DNA of 34,445 nucleotides from Polyangia bacterium (GTDB lineage Bacteria; Myxococcota_A; Polyangia; Nannocystales; Nannocystaceae), in contig JAUIFF010000027.1 of NCBI GenBank assembly GCA_030429545.1, forward strand, positions 1 through 34,445, read 5' to 3'. The notes beneath the pieces were generated by a model. The model was not told where the DNA came from. It searched no databases and saw only the letters and a program-made list of their open reading frames with translations. Positions 8,163 through 15,310 of the stretch are shown in pieces. A program made the translations under genes and the position numbers. How positions within the stretch are numbered: position 1 is the first letter of the stretch; each line of letters starts with the position of its first letter.

Positions 8163-8854
8163 TTGAGGAGGCTCGTGTAGCGGCTGTTGAGCTCGACCTC
8201 GCGTACTCGGGCGCGATGGACCAGGTCCGCGATCTCAGCCCGTTGCTGCTCGAGCTTGGCTTGGTTGATTTCGCGGATTCTGGACTCCTCGCGCAGTTTC
8301 TCGGTACTGCGCCGCAGCTTCTCATTGGACTCGGCCACGACTTTCGCCCATTTGTCTGCGGCACCGCGCACCGATGGATTGTAAGAGTCGCCGAGGATGG
8401 CGCTAATTTCCTGAGCGAGCTGCTCGTACGTTGGTGTGGATTCCAGGATGGTGACCAGGGGAGGTCCTCCGATCAGCTCGCTGTAGCCTGTCATCCGTGG
8501 GGGATTTTCGAGGGCGTCAAACTCGAGCGGGGCACTGAGTGCATTTGCAAGTTTTGCGAGTGTATCGAGCCGTAGCTTATTTGCTTTGCTTCCCAGAACT
8601 GCCGAGACCGTCGAGCGACTGATTCCGGTGCGATCAGCGATTTCCGTATTTTTGAGGTTCAAGCTGTCACGCACGCTAGCGAGGTATCCTGTCACTTCTT
8701 CGACGGTGTTGGCTTTCGTTCCGCGAAACCGGACACCATCCTCTGTCATGAGCTCGAGGAGGGTGACGAGCGAAGTCTCCTTGAGACGTTTTTCGGGGTC
8801 GCTGCCGTCTTGCATCTGGCCGACCAGCTTTTCGATCATACGCTTCGCTACCAT
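8087..8854 (-). CDS. XRE-family regulator with coiled-coil tail
   Basis: 255 residues. A helix-turn-helix is clear at about 60-110 (SLNLKNTEIADRTGISRSTV, then SAVLGSKANKLRLDTLAKLA), the standard Cro/C1 pattern. The region after about 175 is rich in Glu, Arg and Lys and would form a coiled coil (NEKLRRSTEKLREESRI, QAKLEQQRAEIADLV), suggesting oligomerisation. A 17-bp dyad lies 3 bases upstream of the ATG and is a likely self-operator. The gene converges on and overlaps the hypothetical gene at 7632-8162. ATG 8839 (MIEKLVGQ) is an alternative start. Confidence 0.8.
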   Translation of the reverse strand: MVAKRMIEKLVGQMQDGSDPEKRLKETSLVTLLELMTEDGVRFRGTKANTVEEVTGYLASVRDSLNLKNTEIADRTGISRSTVSAVLGSKANKLRLDTLAKLANALSAPLEFDALENPPRMTGYSELIGGPPLVTILESTPTYEQLAQEISAILGDSYNPSVRGAADKWAKVVAESNEKLRRSTEKLREESRIREINQAKLEQQRAEIADLVHRARVREVELNSRYTSLLNQQNTSGCTWSHELTVSPFSSIDIR

Positions 8855-8857
8855 GGT

Positions 8858-8874
8858 GCTAGCGTATCGTTAGC
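8858..8874. promoter_or_regulatory. candidate operator dyad of the XRE gene
   Basis: GCTAGCGTATCGTTAGC has the symmetry GCTA-n-CG-nnn-CG-n-TAGC, with 12 of 17 positions symmetric. It lies directly in front of the ATG of the XRE-family gene, where a bound repressor would block ribosome or polymerase. Seen: the dyad and its place. Inferred: autoregulation. Confidence 0.45.
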
Positions 8875-8924
8875 TGTCACTTGGGTCAGGTTGATTTTTT
8901 GGATTGGCAACGACCAGCGCGGTT

Positions 8925-9205
8925 GCGTCCTTGACCCGGCGACCTTGACCCGGCGACCTTGACCCGGCGACCTTGACCCGGCGTCCTTAACCCGGCGTCC
9001 TTGACCCGGCGACGGGCTCCGCGTCCTTGACCCGGCGACGGGCTCCTCGGCGACGGGCTCCGTGTCCTCGGCGACGGGCTCCGCGTCCTTGACGGGCTCC
9101 GCGTCCTCGGCGACGGGCTCCGCGTCCTCCTCGGCGACGGGCTCCGCGTCCTCCTCGGCGACGGGCTCCGCGTCCTCCTCGACGATGTGCTCCGTGTCCT
9201 CCGCA
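8925..9205. repeat. GC-rich minisatellite (14-bp and about 24-bp units)
   Basis: First come about six copies of a 14-bp unit (CCTTGACCCGGCGA with single-base variants). Then comes a composite array of units built from GACGGGCTCCGCGTCCTC and TCGGC, with periods near 18-27 bases. On the minus strand the second part reads as Asp-Ala-Glu-Pro-Val-Ala-Glu repeats, but the same frame then runs into non-coding repeat sequence, so it is treated as a tandem repeat and not a gene. Confidence 0.8.
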
Positions 9206-9220
9206 TTATCGTCGTTTGCC

Positions 9221-9348
9221 AGGGAGCAGAGCATTCTCGCCGTGGTCTGCCAAAAGACAGGGCATTTTCGCCGTTTCCTGCTAAGGGACAGAGCGTTTTC
9301 GCCGTTTCCTGCTAAGGGACAGAGCGTTTTCGCCGTTATCTCGCAAAC
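9221..9348. repeat. 31-bp repeats resembling transposon-end sites (set A)
   Basis: Four tandem units of about 31 bp built on ACAGAGCGTTTTCGCC. The two central units (9257-9287, 9288-9318) differ at two positions; the outer ones are degenerate. On the minus strand the core reads GGCGAAAA-n-GC-n-CTGTCC, similar to sets B and C nearby. Multiple copies at an element end are typical of IS21- and Tn7/Mu-type transposase binding sites. No transposase gene is present here. Confidence 0.6.
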
Positions 9349-9368
9349 AACATCGCGTCGGATACCAA

Positions 9369-9506
9369 AAGTCAGGCGCACTTTCGCAGTCGTTTTGCAG
9401 TCGACATCGCGTCGGCTGACAAAAGGCAGGTGCACTTTCGCTGTCGATTTCTGGCTGACAGCGGTGTATTCCGTGAAAAGAAAGGTGCACTTTCGGACAG
9501 CTGATG
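9369..9506. repeat. TGCACTTTCGC repeats (set C)
   Basis: Three copies of a CAGGTGCACTTTCGC-like motif near 9373, 9428 and 9483, about 55 bases apart, with related flanks (GACATCGCGTCGG, CTGACA). On the minus strand the core is GCGAAAGTGCACCTG, comparable to sets A and B. Probably a different or more decayed transposon end. Confidence 0.5.
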
Positions 9507-9620
9507 CGCTCGATGGGAGTCCCAATCCGCAGGACCGGGGGGCGGTGGAGCCCAGGCGATCGAGTGGTCGCCAGGGGTTCAATGGATAGTGGCAAACCGG
9601 CTGGAAAGCAGACTGTCAGT

Positions 9621-9716
9621 GGAACCGGCCAACGAGGACAGCTAATTTCGCCAAACCGGCCAATGGGGACAGCTAGTTTCGCCAAACCGGCCAACGGGGA
9701 CAGCTCTTTACAGCTA
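9621..9716. repeat. 31-bp repeats (set B)
   Basis: Three tandem units of AACCGGCCAAYGRGGACAG followed by CTARTTTCGCCA, starting near 9622, 9653 and 9684; the last is truncated. The minus-strand core TGGCGAAA(C/T)TAGCTGTCC parallels set A. The 105 bases between sets C and B contain no gene. Confidence 0.6.
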
Positions 9717-9866
9717 GATCGGAGGAGTCGAAGCAGCCAATCGCGCCACTACGCACGTGTTCCGATCACCCTCGCGCCAACGGCCGCTAGGGACGCAAGC
9801 GAGTTCACAGCCTGCGCTCACTACCACCTTCCGCAGCTGTCACTCTCCACGGCCCGAGCAACCGGC

Positions 9867-10343
9867 TAATCGCCACCGAAACGTCATCGATCCCGCTAGC
9901 CACTGCCAACCGGCGAAACGTCAGCTAGCAGCCTGCCAACAACCGGTTACTCGTCAACGAACGCCAGAAATCTCGACCAATAACTCACCAACCTGGACGA
10001 CATAGGCAGGCCCAGGCGGTAGCCGTCGGGGATCGCTTTGAGTAATGCTTGGGCCGCTTTCAGCCCGCGAGGGCCACGTGGGAGTTCGGCGCTCTGGGCT
10101 CGACAGTAGGCTTCGAGGATCGCGTCGTCGTCGTCCTGGCCGTCGTCATCACTCGCATCACAACCTGTCTTTTCAGTCACCATGAAAACAGAGTTGATCG
10201 CGGGGGTGGTAGCCGCAACGGTAGTCATCGCTCAGCGCCCGGGAATTGCCGGTTACGCGATGACTATTCGCTGGTTAGTGGTCGGTTGCTCGTTGGTTTT
10301 TAGCCGGTTGGCCGGCGAATCGATGACGGTTCGGTGACGATTA
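9867..10343. mobile_element. 477-bp segment with imperfect inverted ends
   Basis: The sequence at 9867-9914, reversed, aligns with 10303-10343. Identical blocks are GCCGGTTGGC, ATCGATGACG, TTCGGTG and CGATTA, with one 7-base gap and two substitutions between blocks. The segment between the arms holds a weak 93-codon frame. It could be a miniature element or a remnant of a larger one; no target-site duplication was identified. Confidence 0.4.
9947..10228 (-). CDS. hypothetical small protein
   Basis: 93 residues from ATG 10228, lying between the inverted arms of the 477-bp segment. The middle is acidic (CDASDDDGQDDDDAILEAY) and the end is hydrophobic and basic (SSRLVSYWSRFLAFVDE). No ribosome site precedes it and no family is recognised. 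Codon use is compatible with coding but not convincing. Coding and chance are about equally likely. Confidence 0.25.
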   Translation of the reverse strand: MTTVAATTPAINSVFMVTEKTGCDASDDDGQDDDDAILEAYCRAQSAELPRGPRGLKAAQALLKAIPDGYRLGLPMSSRLVSYWSRFLAFVDE

Positions 10344-10431
10344 CCATCCCGACACCACCGAGTCTGCCCGCCAACTTTTTCGTTCACTCGCGGACGCGGG
10401 CCTGATCGCCGAATGCCCAAGTGACAGCGAC

Positions 10432-11385
10432 ATGCCGTCGGCCCTCCGGCTGGTCGCTTCGGTTTGCGGCCTGGTGACGCAACGAAGCCAACGCCGCTGG
10501 ACGATTTGGTTCGCCCGCGCCTGCGACCCCGACCACCCACTCGGCGCATCGATCCGCGAGGCCGTCACCCCGGCGATGCTTCGGCAGCCGAGTGCCTTGT
10601 CGAAGGCCTCGGCAACTTCGCAGCGCCCCGATTTGCGTCGGGCCCATGAGGAGGTGAAGCAGGAGCGCGACGAGCTGCGACATGAACTCGAGGACATGAG
10701 GCACGAGCATGTTGCGTTGAAGCAAAAACTCGACCGGGTGACGAAAGATCACAACGATTTCAAGGAAAGCTACGGACTTCTCGCTCGGATGCACGAGGAC
10801 GGGTGCCAGCGATACGAGCGTGTGAGACAGGAGCACGACTTTCTTCGGGCTGACTTTAAGGACATGCAAAAGCAACAGGAGACACTGACGAAGGAATCAC
10901 GACTCGCGCGCAAGCAGGCCTCCGAAACAAGAGCAGCGTTGAAGGCCATGGAGACCGAGAACTCAAAGCTGAGGGCTCAGCTACGAAAGCTAGGCCGCGA
11001 GCTGGAAAAGACAACGGATGTACTCAGCGACATCGCGGAAACCTTCGGCCTAGAGTTCAACGCAGATGACCTCGGTGATTTTCCTGGCAAAGTCGAACGC
11101 GTTTTCACAGCCACGAAGGCGCACGCCACTCATGTCGCTTCCGTGTGCGCCAAGGAGCTGGATCGATACCTGATCCAGCATCGTGTAATGGTGACGATGT
11201 ATCGCATGCTCCGGGAAGGGACTCCCGCGACGCAGGTTGAGTACGCTTTTAAGCAGCCTAAGCCCGAGCTGCTCAAGAAGTACACGCCTCATCTCAACAA
11301 GATTCGGGCGGACTTTAAAAGGAAGGGAGTCGTTTTGCCGCCCTCCGCCGTGTCCGTTGACGATCTTCGATACAAGCAGGACTAG
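10432..11385 (+). CDS. coiled-coil protein, N-terminus uncertain
   Basis: 317 residues from ATG 10432. Residues about 70-200 are a long Glu/Lys/Arg heptad region (REEVKQ-type: AHEEVKQERDELRHELEDM, LARKQASETRAALKAMETE), predicted coiled coil. The C-terminal 100 residues are globular (VCAKELDRYLIQHRVMVTMY, KYTPHLNKIRADFKRKGVVL). The frame stays open upstream to a TGA at 10324-10326 and reads as protein (TTESARQLFRSLADAGLIAE), but holds no ATG, GTG or TTG. The true start may have been displaced by the neighbouring inverted-repeat element. Family not recognised. Confidence 0.65.
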   Translation: MPSALRLVASVCGLVTQRSQRRWTIWFARACDPDHPLGASIREAVTPAMLRQPSALSKASATSQRPDLRRAHEEVKQERDELRHELEDMRHEHVALKQKLDRVTKDHNDFKESYGLLARMHEDGCQRYERVRQEHDFLRADFKDMQKQQETLTKESRLARKQASETRAALKAMETENSKLRAQLRKLGRELEKTTDVLSDIAETFGLEFNADDLGDFPGKVERVFTATKAHATHVASVCAKELDRYLIQHRVMVTMYRMLREGTPATQVEYAFKQPKPELLKKYTPHLNKIRADFKRKGVVLPPSAVSVDDLRYKQD

Positions 11386-11433
11386 CGCCAAAGTCGAGAT
11401 CGTCGAACACAAAATCGCTGGCGCGCATGCACC

Positions 11434-11446
11434 AACGTGATACGTT
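11434..11446. promoter_or_regulatory. candidate operator of the toxin-antitoxin pair
   Basis: AACGTGATACGTT has perfect 5-base arms (AACGT/ACGTT) around GAT and ends 6 bases before the antitoxin GTG. Toxin-antitoxin operons are usually autorepressed through such dyads. Role inferred from position. Confidence 0.4.
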
Positions 11447-11452
11447 GCCAAC

Positions 11453-11629
11453 GTGTCGAGCGAAGCACAAAAACTCGGGCAGCCGATCGGCAACTCGCCC
11501 GAGGTCGACGAAGCCGCAATCGAGCAGGCGTGGATCAAAGAGGTCCGTCGCCGTGTCGAAGCCCGCCGCCGAGAGCCCACCGAGTTGATCCCGTGGTCAA
11601 CCGTGCGTGACGAACTTCGCAACAGGTGA
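11453..11629 (+). CDS. addiction-module antitoxin
   Basis: 58 residues from GTG 11453; a stop lies in frame 12 bases upstream, which fixes the start. The C-terminal half, AAIEQAWIKEVRRRVEARRR followed by ELIPWSTVRDELR, matches the 'putative addiction module component' antitoxins, whose hallmark is an 'AW..E..RR' helix followed by 'IPWEEVR..L'. The N-terminal half is shorter than usual. It should bind and neutralise the RelE/ParE-type toxin encoded immediately downstream; the genes overlap as ATGA, indicating translational coupling. Confidence 0.85.
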   Translation: MSSEAQKLGQPIGNSPEVDEAAIEQAWIKEVRRRVEARRREPTELIPWSTVRDELRNR

Positions 11630-11937
11630 TGGCCAAGCCCAGGCCAGTAGCTCTAAGCCCGAACGCTCGCCAGGACGCCCTTGATGCCTACGACTGGTAC
11701 CGAGAGCGAAGCCCGCGAGCGGCCGAGCAATTTGCGTATGCACTCGAACAGGCGATAACGATCATCGGGCAGCTGCCGACCGCGTGACCCGTGGTCGACC
11801 AGGAACTCGGCACCCGACGCTACGTCCTGCGCAAGTTTCCGTACACGGTGCTGTATAACGTCGGCGACACGGGCGTGATCATCGAGGCCGTTTTTCACGC
11901 GCGACAGCAACCGTCTGCCTGGTTTGAGCGGGATTAA
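11629..11937 (+). pseudogene. RelE/ParE-family toxin interrupted by in-frame TGA
   Basis: ATG 11629 overlaps the antitoxin stop. The frame encodes 102 codons of a RelE/ParE-type toxin (ARQDALDAYDWYRERSPRAA, then GTRRYVLRKFPYTVLYNV, IIEAVFHARQQPSAW), normal length for the family. Codon 53 (11785-11787) is TGA in the context LPTA-stop-PVV. Relatives commonly have Trp here (PRAWP), so TGG to TGA is the simplest change. The truncated product lacks the Arg-rich strand and C-terminal His of the family and should be inactive unless the stop is read through. Sequencing error or programmed readthrough cannot be excluded. Confidence 0.8.
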
Positions 11938-11943
11938 TTAACG

Positions 11944-11958
11944 TGTCTCTTGGGACAT
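11944..11958. other. TGTC-N6-GACA dyad near right island end
   Basis: TGTCTCTTGGGACAT, partner of the site at 63-77. It begins 6 bases after the toxin stop and lies 170 bases inside the right 14-bp repeat. The remaining sequence to 12127 holds no gene or further signal that could be recognised. Confidence 0.35.
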
Positions 11959-12127
11959 ATTTTTGGCAAAGCCCAAACCTGGCACGCCAGCGTGACCACT
12001 CAAAAAATCGTGAAACGCGCACCCGAGATCGCTTCGACAAATTGGCAGAAATTCTGGATTTTATTCGAGGTCAGTCGAGATTTTCGCTGTAGCTGCCATC
12101 ACAAGGGTGTTTAGAGCCGGATCCGGG

Positions 12128-12141
12128 AGTAGGCCCACTAC
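12128..12141. other. candidate right attachment site (attR)
   Basis: An exact copy of the 14 bases at 1-14. To its right the sequence continues as a repeat-array unit (AACTTCGCCTCGCAC); to its left lies island sequence. Precise recombination between the two copies would excise a circle of about 12.1 kb and leave one copy in the array. Confidence 0.5.
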
Positions 12142-12950
12142 AACTTCGCCTCGCACGCCTCGCTTCACGGCCAAAAATCCGCCGCGAATCGTAGGGCGGG
12201 CGGGGTTGCGTGGGGTGGTAGGGCGCGGGTCTTTTTGGCTGTGAGAGCGGCCCGAGAGAGGCTCGTAGTAGGCCGACGACAACTTCGCCTCGCACGGCTC
12301 GCTTCACGGCCAAAAATCCGCCGCGAATCGTAGGGCGGGCGGGGTTGCGTGGGGTGGTAGGGCGCGGGTCTTTTGGCCGTAAGGGCGGCGGTGAGAGCGA
12401 AGTAGGCCCACTACAACTTCGCCTCTCACGGCTCGCTTCACGGCCAAAAATCCGCCGCGAATCGTAGGGCGGGCGGGGTTGCGTGGGGTGGTAGGGCGCG
12501 GGTCTTTTTGGCCGTAAGGGCGGCCGTGAGAGGCTCGTAGTAGGCCGACGACAACTTCGCCTCTCACGGCTCGCTTCACGGCCAAAAATCCGCCGCGATC
12601 CTTGGGGCAAGTAGTGTCGAGGTAAAGTGGGGGCGCGCGGGTCGGGTCTTTTTGGCCGTGAGAGCGGACGTGAGAGGCTCGTAGTAGGTCCACGACAACT
12701 TCGCCTCTCACGGCTCGCTTCACGGCCAAAAATCCGCCGCGATCCTTGGGACAAGTAGTGTCGAGGTAAAGTGGGGCCGCTCGTAGAAGGTCCACTACAA
12801 CTTCGCCTCGCACGCCTCGCTTCACGGCCAAAAATCCACCGCGCTCCGTCGTGAGAGGGCCAAAAATCCGCCGCGATCCTTGGGGCAAGCGTGGAGGGGT
12901 CGAGGGGCGTTACGTTCACGACTTCGCGGCGCTCCTTGGGGCAAGTATGG
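12128..12950. repeat. array of palindromic 100-140 bp units
   Basis: Units begin near 12128, 12267, 12401, 12539, 12683 and 12785, with a decayed tail to about 12950. Within a unit a left arm opening GCCTCTCACGGC (12421-12450) is the inverted partner of a right arm ending GGCCGTGAGAGGC (12505-12534); 25 of 30 positions pair, with AAAAA/TTTTT at the inner ends. The centre of the unit is GC-rich (GGGCGGGCGGGG) or, in later units, has TCCTTGGG(G/A)CAAGTAG. Transcripts would form long hairpins. Long open frames on the minus strand here are a by-product of the repeats and have an Arg-rich, unprotein-like composition. Confidence 0.85.
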
Positions 12951-13007
12951 GTTTTGCCTGTGGCTCGTTGGCCGGCCGGTACAGGGTGGGTGAACTATGT
13001 TGCGGCC

Positions 13008-13106
13008 TGGTGCTGTTTGGCTCGTGGGTGGCCTGGGTTTGGTGCTGTTTTAGCGCGTGGGGCCCTGGGTTGTGGCTTGGCGCTGTTTTGGCGCGTGAGG
13101 GGCCGT
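13008..13106. repeat. three degenerate 31-36 bp GT-rich repeats
   Basis: Units carry GGTGCTGTTTGGCTCGTG, GGTGCTGTTTTAGCGCGTG and GGCGCTGTTTTGGCGCGTG, each followed by a GG-rich stretch. They lie just upstream of the FHA/CpaF-like gene, so they may affect its transcription, but no clear -35/-10 pair was found. Confidence 0.6.
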
Positions 13107-13165
13107 CGCTGGCTGGGCGGTGACAGTGCTTGAGACCTCTCGCACATTCGCGGTACTCCATCGGT

Positions 13166-14800
13166 GTGCTGTCGGTACTAGTCCACGAAAAAGGCGGGCA
13201 AACCCAACGCTTTGATTACGACGACGACTTCTTCATGGTCGGCCGCGAGGAGGACAACAATCTCGTCCTCGATCGGGTCAACGTGTCGGGGTACCACCTG
13301 CGTTTTCGTCGGCACGACGGGGATGTGCAGGTCGAAGATCTCGAAAGTACCAACGGTACCTACGTCAACGGGCGTCGTGTCCGCGGTGTCCGAAAGGTCA
13401 GCCGCGGCGATCGGATCTACGTCGGCGACTACATCTTGATGCTCGATGGCGACGAGCCAATCATCGACGCCGAGCAACAACTCGACGACCCGAACGACGA
13501 CGATTCGACGGGGGTGATTACCTCGGCCAAGCGGGTGGCTGCCGCCGGTGTCGAGAGCACCTATCTCGATAAGCTCGCCGGTGAAATCCTGCTGTCGATC
13601 CTCAAAAAAGTGCCGCGGCTCGATCCCCGCCAAAGTGCAAGCGTTCCCGATACCGATCGCAGCATCGCCATCGAAGAGCTCGACAACGCAATCCGTGAAC
13701 TGCAAGAGACCAACCGCCTCGAAGAGGGGGTCGATGTCGAGTCGCTCGAGCAGCGGATCGCCTCCGAAATGCTGGAGTACGGCCCGCTCAGCGCCCTCAT
13801 GCGGGACGATGCGGTGCGCGAGATTCAAGCTGTCGGCACCGGTCCCATCCATGTGGTTCGCGAAGACGAGGCGGGGGAACGTGGCGAGAGCCGGTTTACG
13901 GGCGAGCGAGCCCTGACCCTGGCGATTCATCGTATGGCCCGTAAGCGCGGGTTTTGGGTCGATGGCGCCCAGGTTTTAGAAGGTACGGTCGACCATGGCT
14001 TTTACCTGTATGCGGTCCTGCCCCCGCACCAGGCCTCGGTCCCGATTATGAGCCTGCGCCGGGTTCGAACCGATGCCAACAGCCTGGCGGCATTGGTCCA
14101 TGAGTCCGTGCTCAACACCCACCTGCGCGACTTTTTGGCGGTGTGCCTCAAGGGCTGTCGACGAATCCTTGTATGTGCATCGGGAGGAGTCAACCTCGAT
14201 CGCTTTATGCGGGCGGTGGTTGGTGAACTTCCGGACAGCATGCGGGTGGCTTGTATTTCCGAGACCGGAAAGCTCGGAGAGGATCGCAAGGGGTGGGTGC
14301 AAGTCCGGCGCCTGCGCGATGTCACCGACAGCGTCGACCTCGCGACGTTGATCGGCACCTTGCAGCGCGGTGGGCTCGACCTGTTGGTGTCGCAACAGGT
14401 CACCGAAGCCGATGCCGCGGCAGTCATCGATGCCGTCGCTGGGGCGAGTCGTGGCGCGGTGGCTTCGCTTTGGGGGGTCAACACGGCCCACGCATTGACC
14501 CGGCTCGCCGGTCTTGGCACCACCGGGGGATCGGCCGTGCAGCCACTCATCCTGTCTCTCGCGCGGGCATTCGATGTCGTCGTTCGCGTCGGCCGTGGCG
14601 TGTGTGGCGAGGCGATGCAGATCATCGAGGTCATCACGCCCAAGGTTTCGCACACCGGCGCGATCGACTATCGGCCACTGTTTGTGACCGAAAAACAGGG
14701 CGATGCGCCAGAGTTCCGAGCCAAGCCAGACGCGGTCAAACTCATGCGCCAACTGAGTTCTGAGGGCGTCGATGTCCCGGCTCGCCTCCTCAAGGTGTAG
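13166..14800 (+). CDS. FHA domain fused to degenerate CpaF/VirB11-like ATPase
   Basis: About 544 residues from GTG 13166; an in-frame TTG at 13130 would add 12. The N-terminal 90 residues are an FHA phosphothreonine-binding domain (MVGREEDNNLVL, SGYHLRF, ESTNGTYVNGRRV). After an acidic linker, residues 190-520 follow the secretion-ATPase order of CpaF: EMLEYGPLSALMRDDAVREI, then YAVLPPHQASVPIMSLRR. The catalytic motifs are gone: the Walker A position reads CASGGVNLDRF in place of GGTGSGKTT, the Walker B-like position reads LLVSQQVTE with no acidic pair, and the TTIHAN box reads ASLWGVNTAHA. It probably binds phosphoproteins and acts as a structural or regulatory homologue of a pilus/secretion ATPase. 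It has no secretion genes beside it. Confidence 0.85.
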   Translation: MLSVLVHEKGGQTQRFDYDDDFFMVGREEDNNLVLDRVNVSGYHLRFRRHDGDVQVEDLESTNGTYVNGRRVRGVRKVSRGDRIYVGDYILMLDGDEPIIDAEQQLDDPNDDDSTGVITSAKRVAAAGVESTYLDKLAGEILLSILKKVPRLDPRQSASVPDTDRSIAIEELDNAIRELQETNRLEEGVDVESLEQRIASEMLEYGPLSALMRDDAVREIQAVGTGPIHVVREDEAGERGESRFTGERALTLAIHRMARKRGFWVDGAQVLEGTVDHGFYLYAVLPPHQASVPIMSLRRVRTDANSLAALVHESVLNTHLRDFLAVCLKGCRRILVCASGGVNLDRFMRAVVGELPDSMRVACISETGKLGEDRKGWVQVRRLRDVTDSVDLATLIGTLQRGGLDLLVSQQVTEADAAAVIDAVAGASRGAVASLWGVNTAHALTRLAGLGTTGGSAVQPLILSLARAFDVVVRVGRGVCGEAMQIIEVITPKVSHTGAIDYRPLFVTEKQGDAPEFRAKPDAVKLMRQLSSEGVDVPARLLKV

Positions 14801-15310
14801 CGTCAGGTCGCGATTTAGTTGTAGCCACATCAAACTGAATGACAAGCTGCGGGCGTCATCGCGTGAAAGATTGTGTTCGCCAAATTCCCGGGGTTCTTGC
14901 TCAGGTGCAGCGAGCGTTGGGATTTAGGCCGCACACGGACGACTCCAGCGAGTCGAAGCGTTCTCCGCAAGTCGAGTGCGCGGGCGTTGTCAGCCGAGTA
15001 TGCGGCGCACACCCGGCATCACGCTCGTTCGGGTTCAAGTTGTAGCTACATCAAAATCACGGTTGCCGCGGGTGCTCAGTTTAGGGGCAGCAGAAGGTAC
15101 AGCTCGATCGATGAGCATAAGGCAGGTCGGCGTTGGTGTGGTAGCGAATGGCATCACGCTCGTTCGCATCCAAGTTGTAGCTACCTTGAAACCACATTTG
15201 CCGCGGGTGCACTGTTTAGGGCCAGCAAAAGGTACGGCTCGGTTAGACGCAACAGACAGCGAGTCAGAACGCTCGCCGGCAAGCGAGCCAGCACGGTCCG
15301 GTCGCGTACG
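14801..15310. repeat. convergent intergenic gap with direct repeats
   Basis: Two clear direct repeats of about 90 bp (15018-15107 and 15152-15243) share CATCACGCTCGTTCG, CAAGTTGTAGCTAC, TGCCGCGGGTGC and AGCA(G/A)AAGGTAC. A third, more decayed relative starts near 14815 (AGTTGTAGCCACATCAAA). The TCAAGTTGTAGC of the units resembles the TCAAGGTGTAGC that ends the FHA gene (14790-14801), so the units may derive from its tail. Segment 15103-15133 is nearly identical to codons inside rlmL (23178-23208). No gene is supported here. Confidence 0.7.

Noticed and set aside
8848..9582. 244-codon minus-strand frame with DAEPVAEE repeats
   Set aside because: It crosses transposon-end-like repeats and a minisatellite and has no start context or folded domain.
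12071..12919. 282-codon minus-strand frame with RRIFGREASRERRSC-type repeats
   Set aside because: The repeats are palindromic DNA units with variable period; the protein is Arg-rich and only appears because units lack stops.
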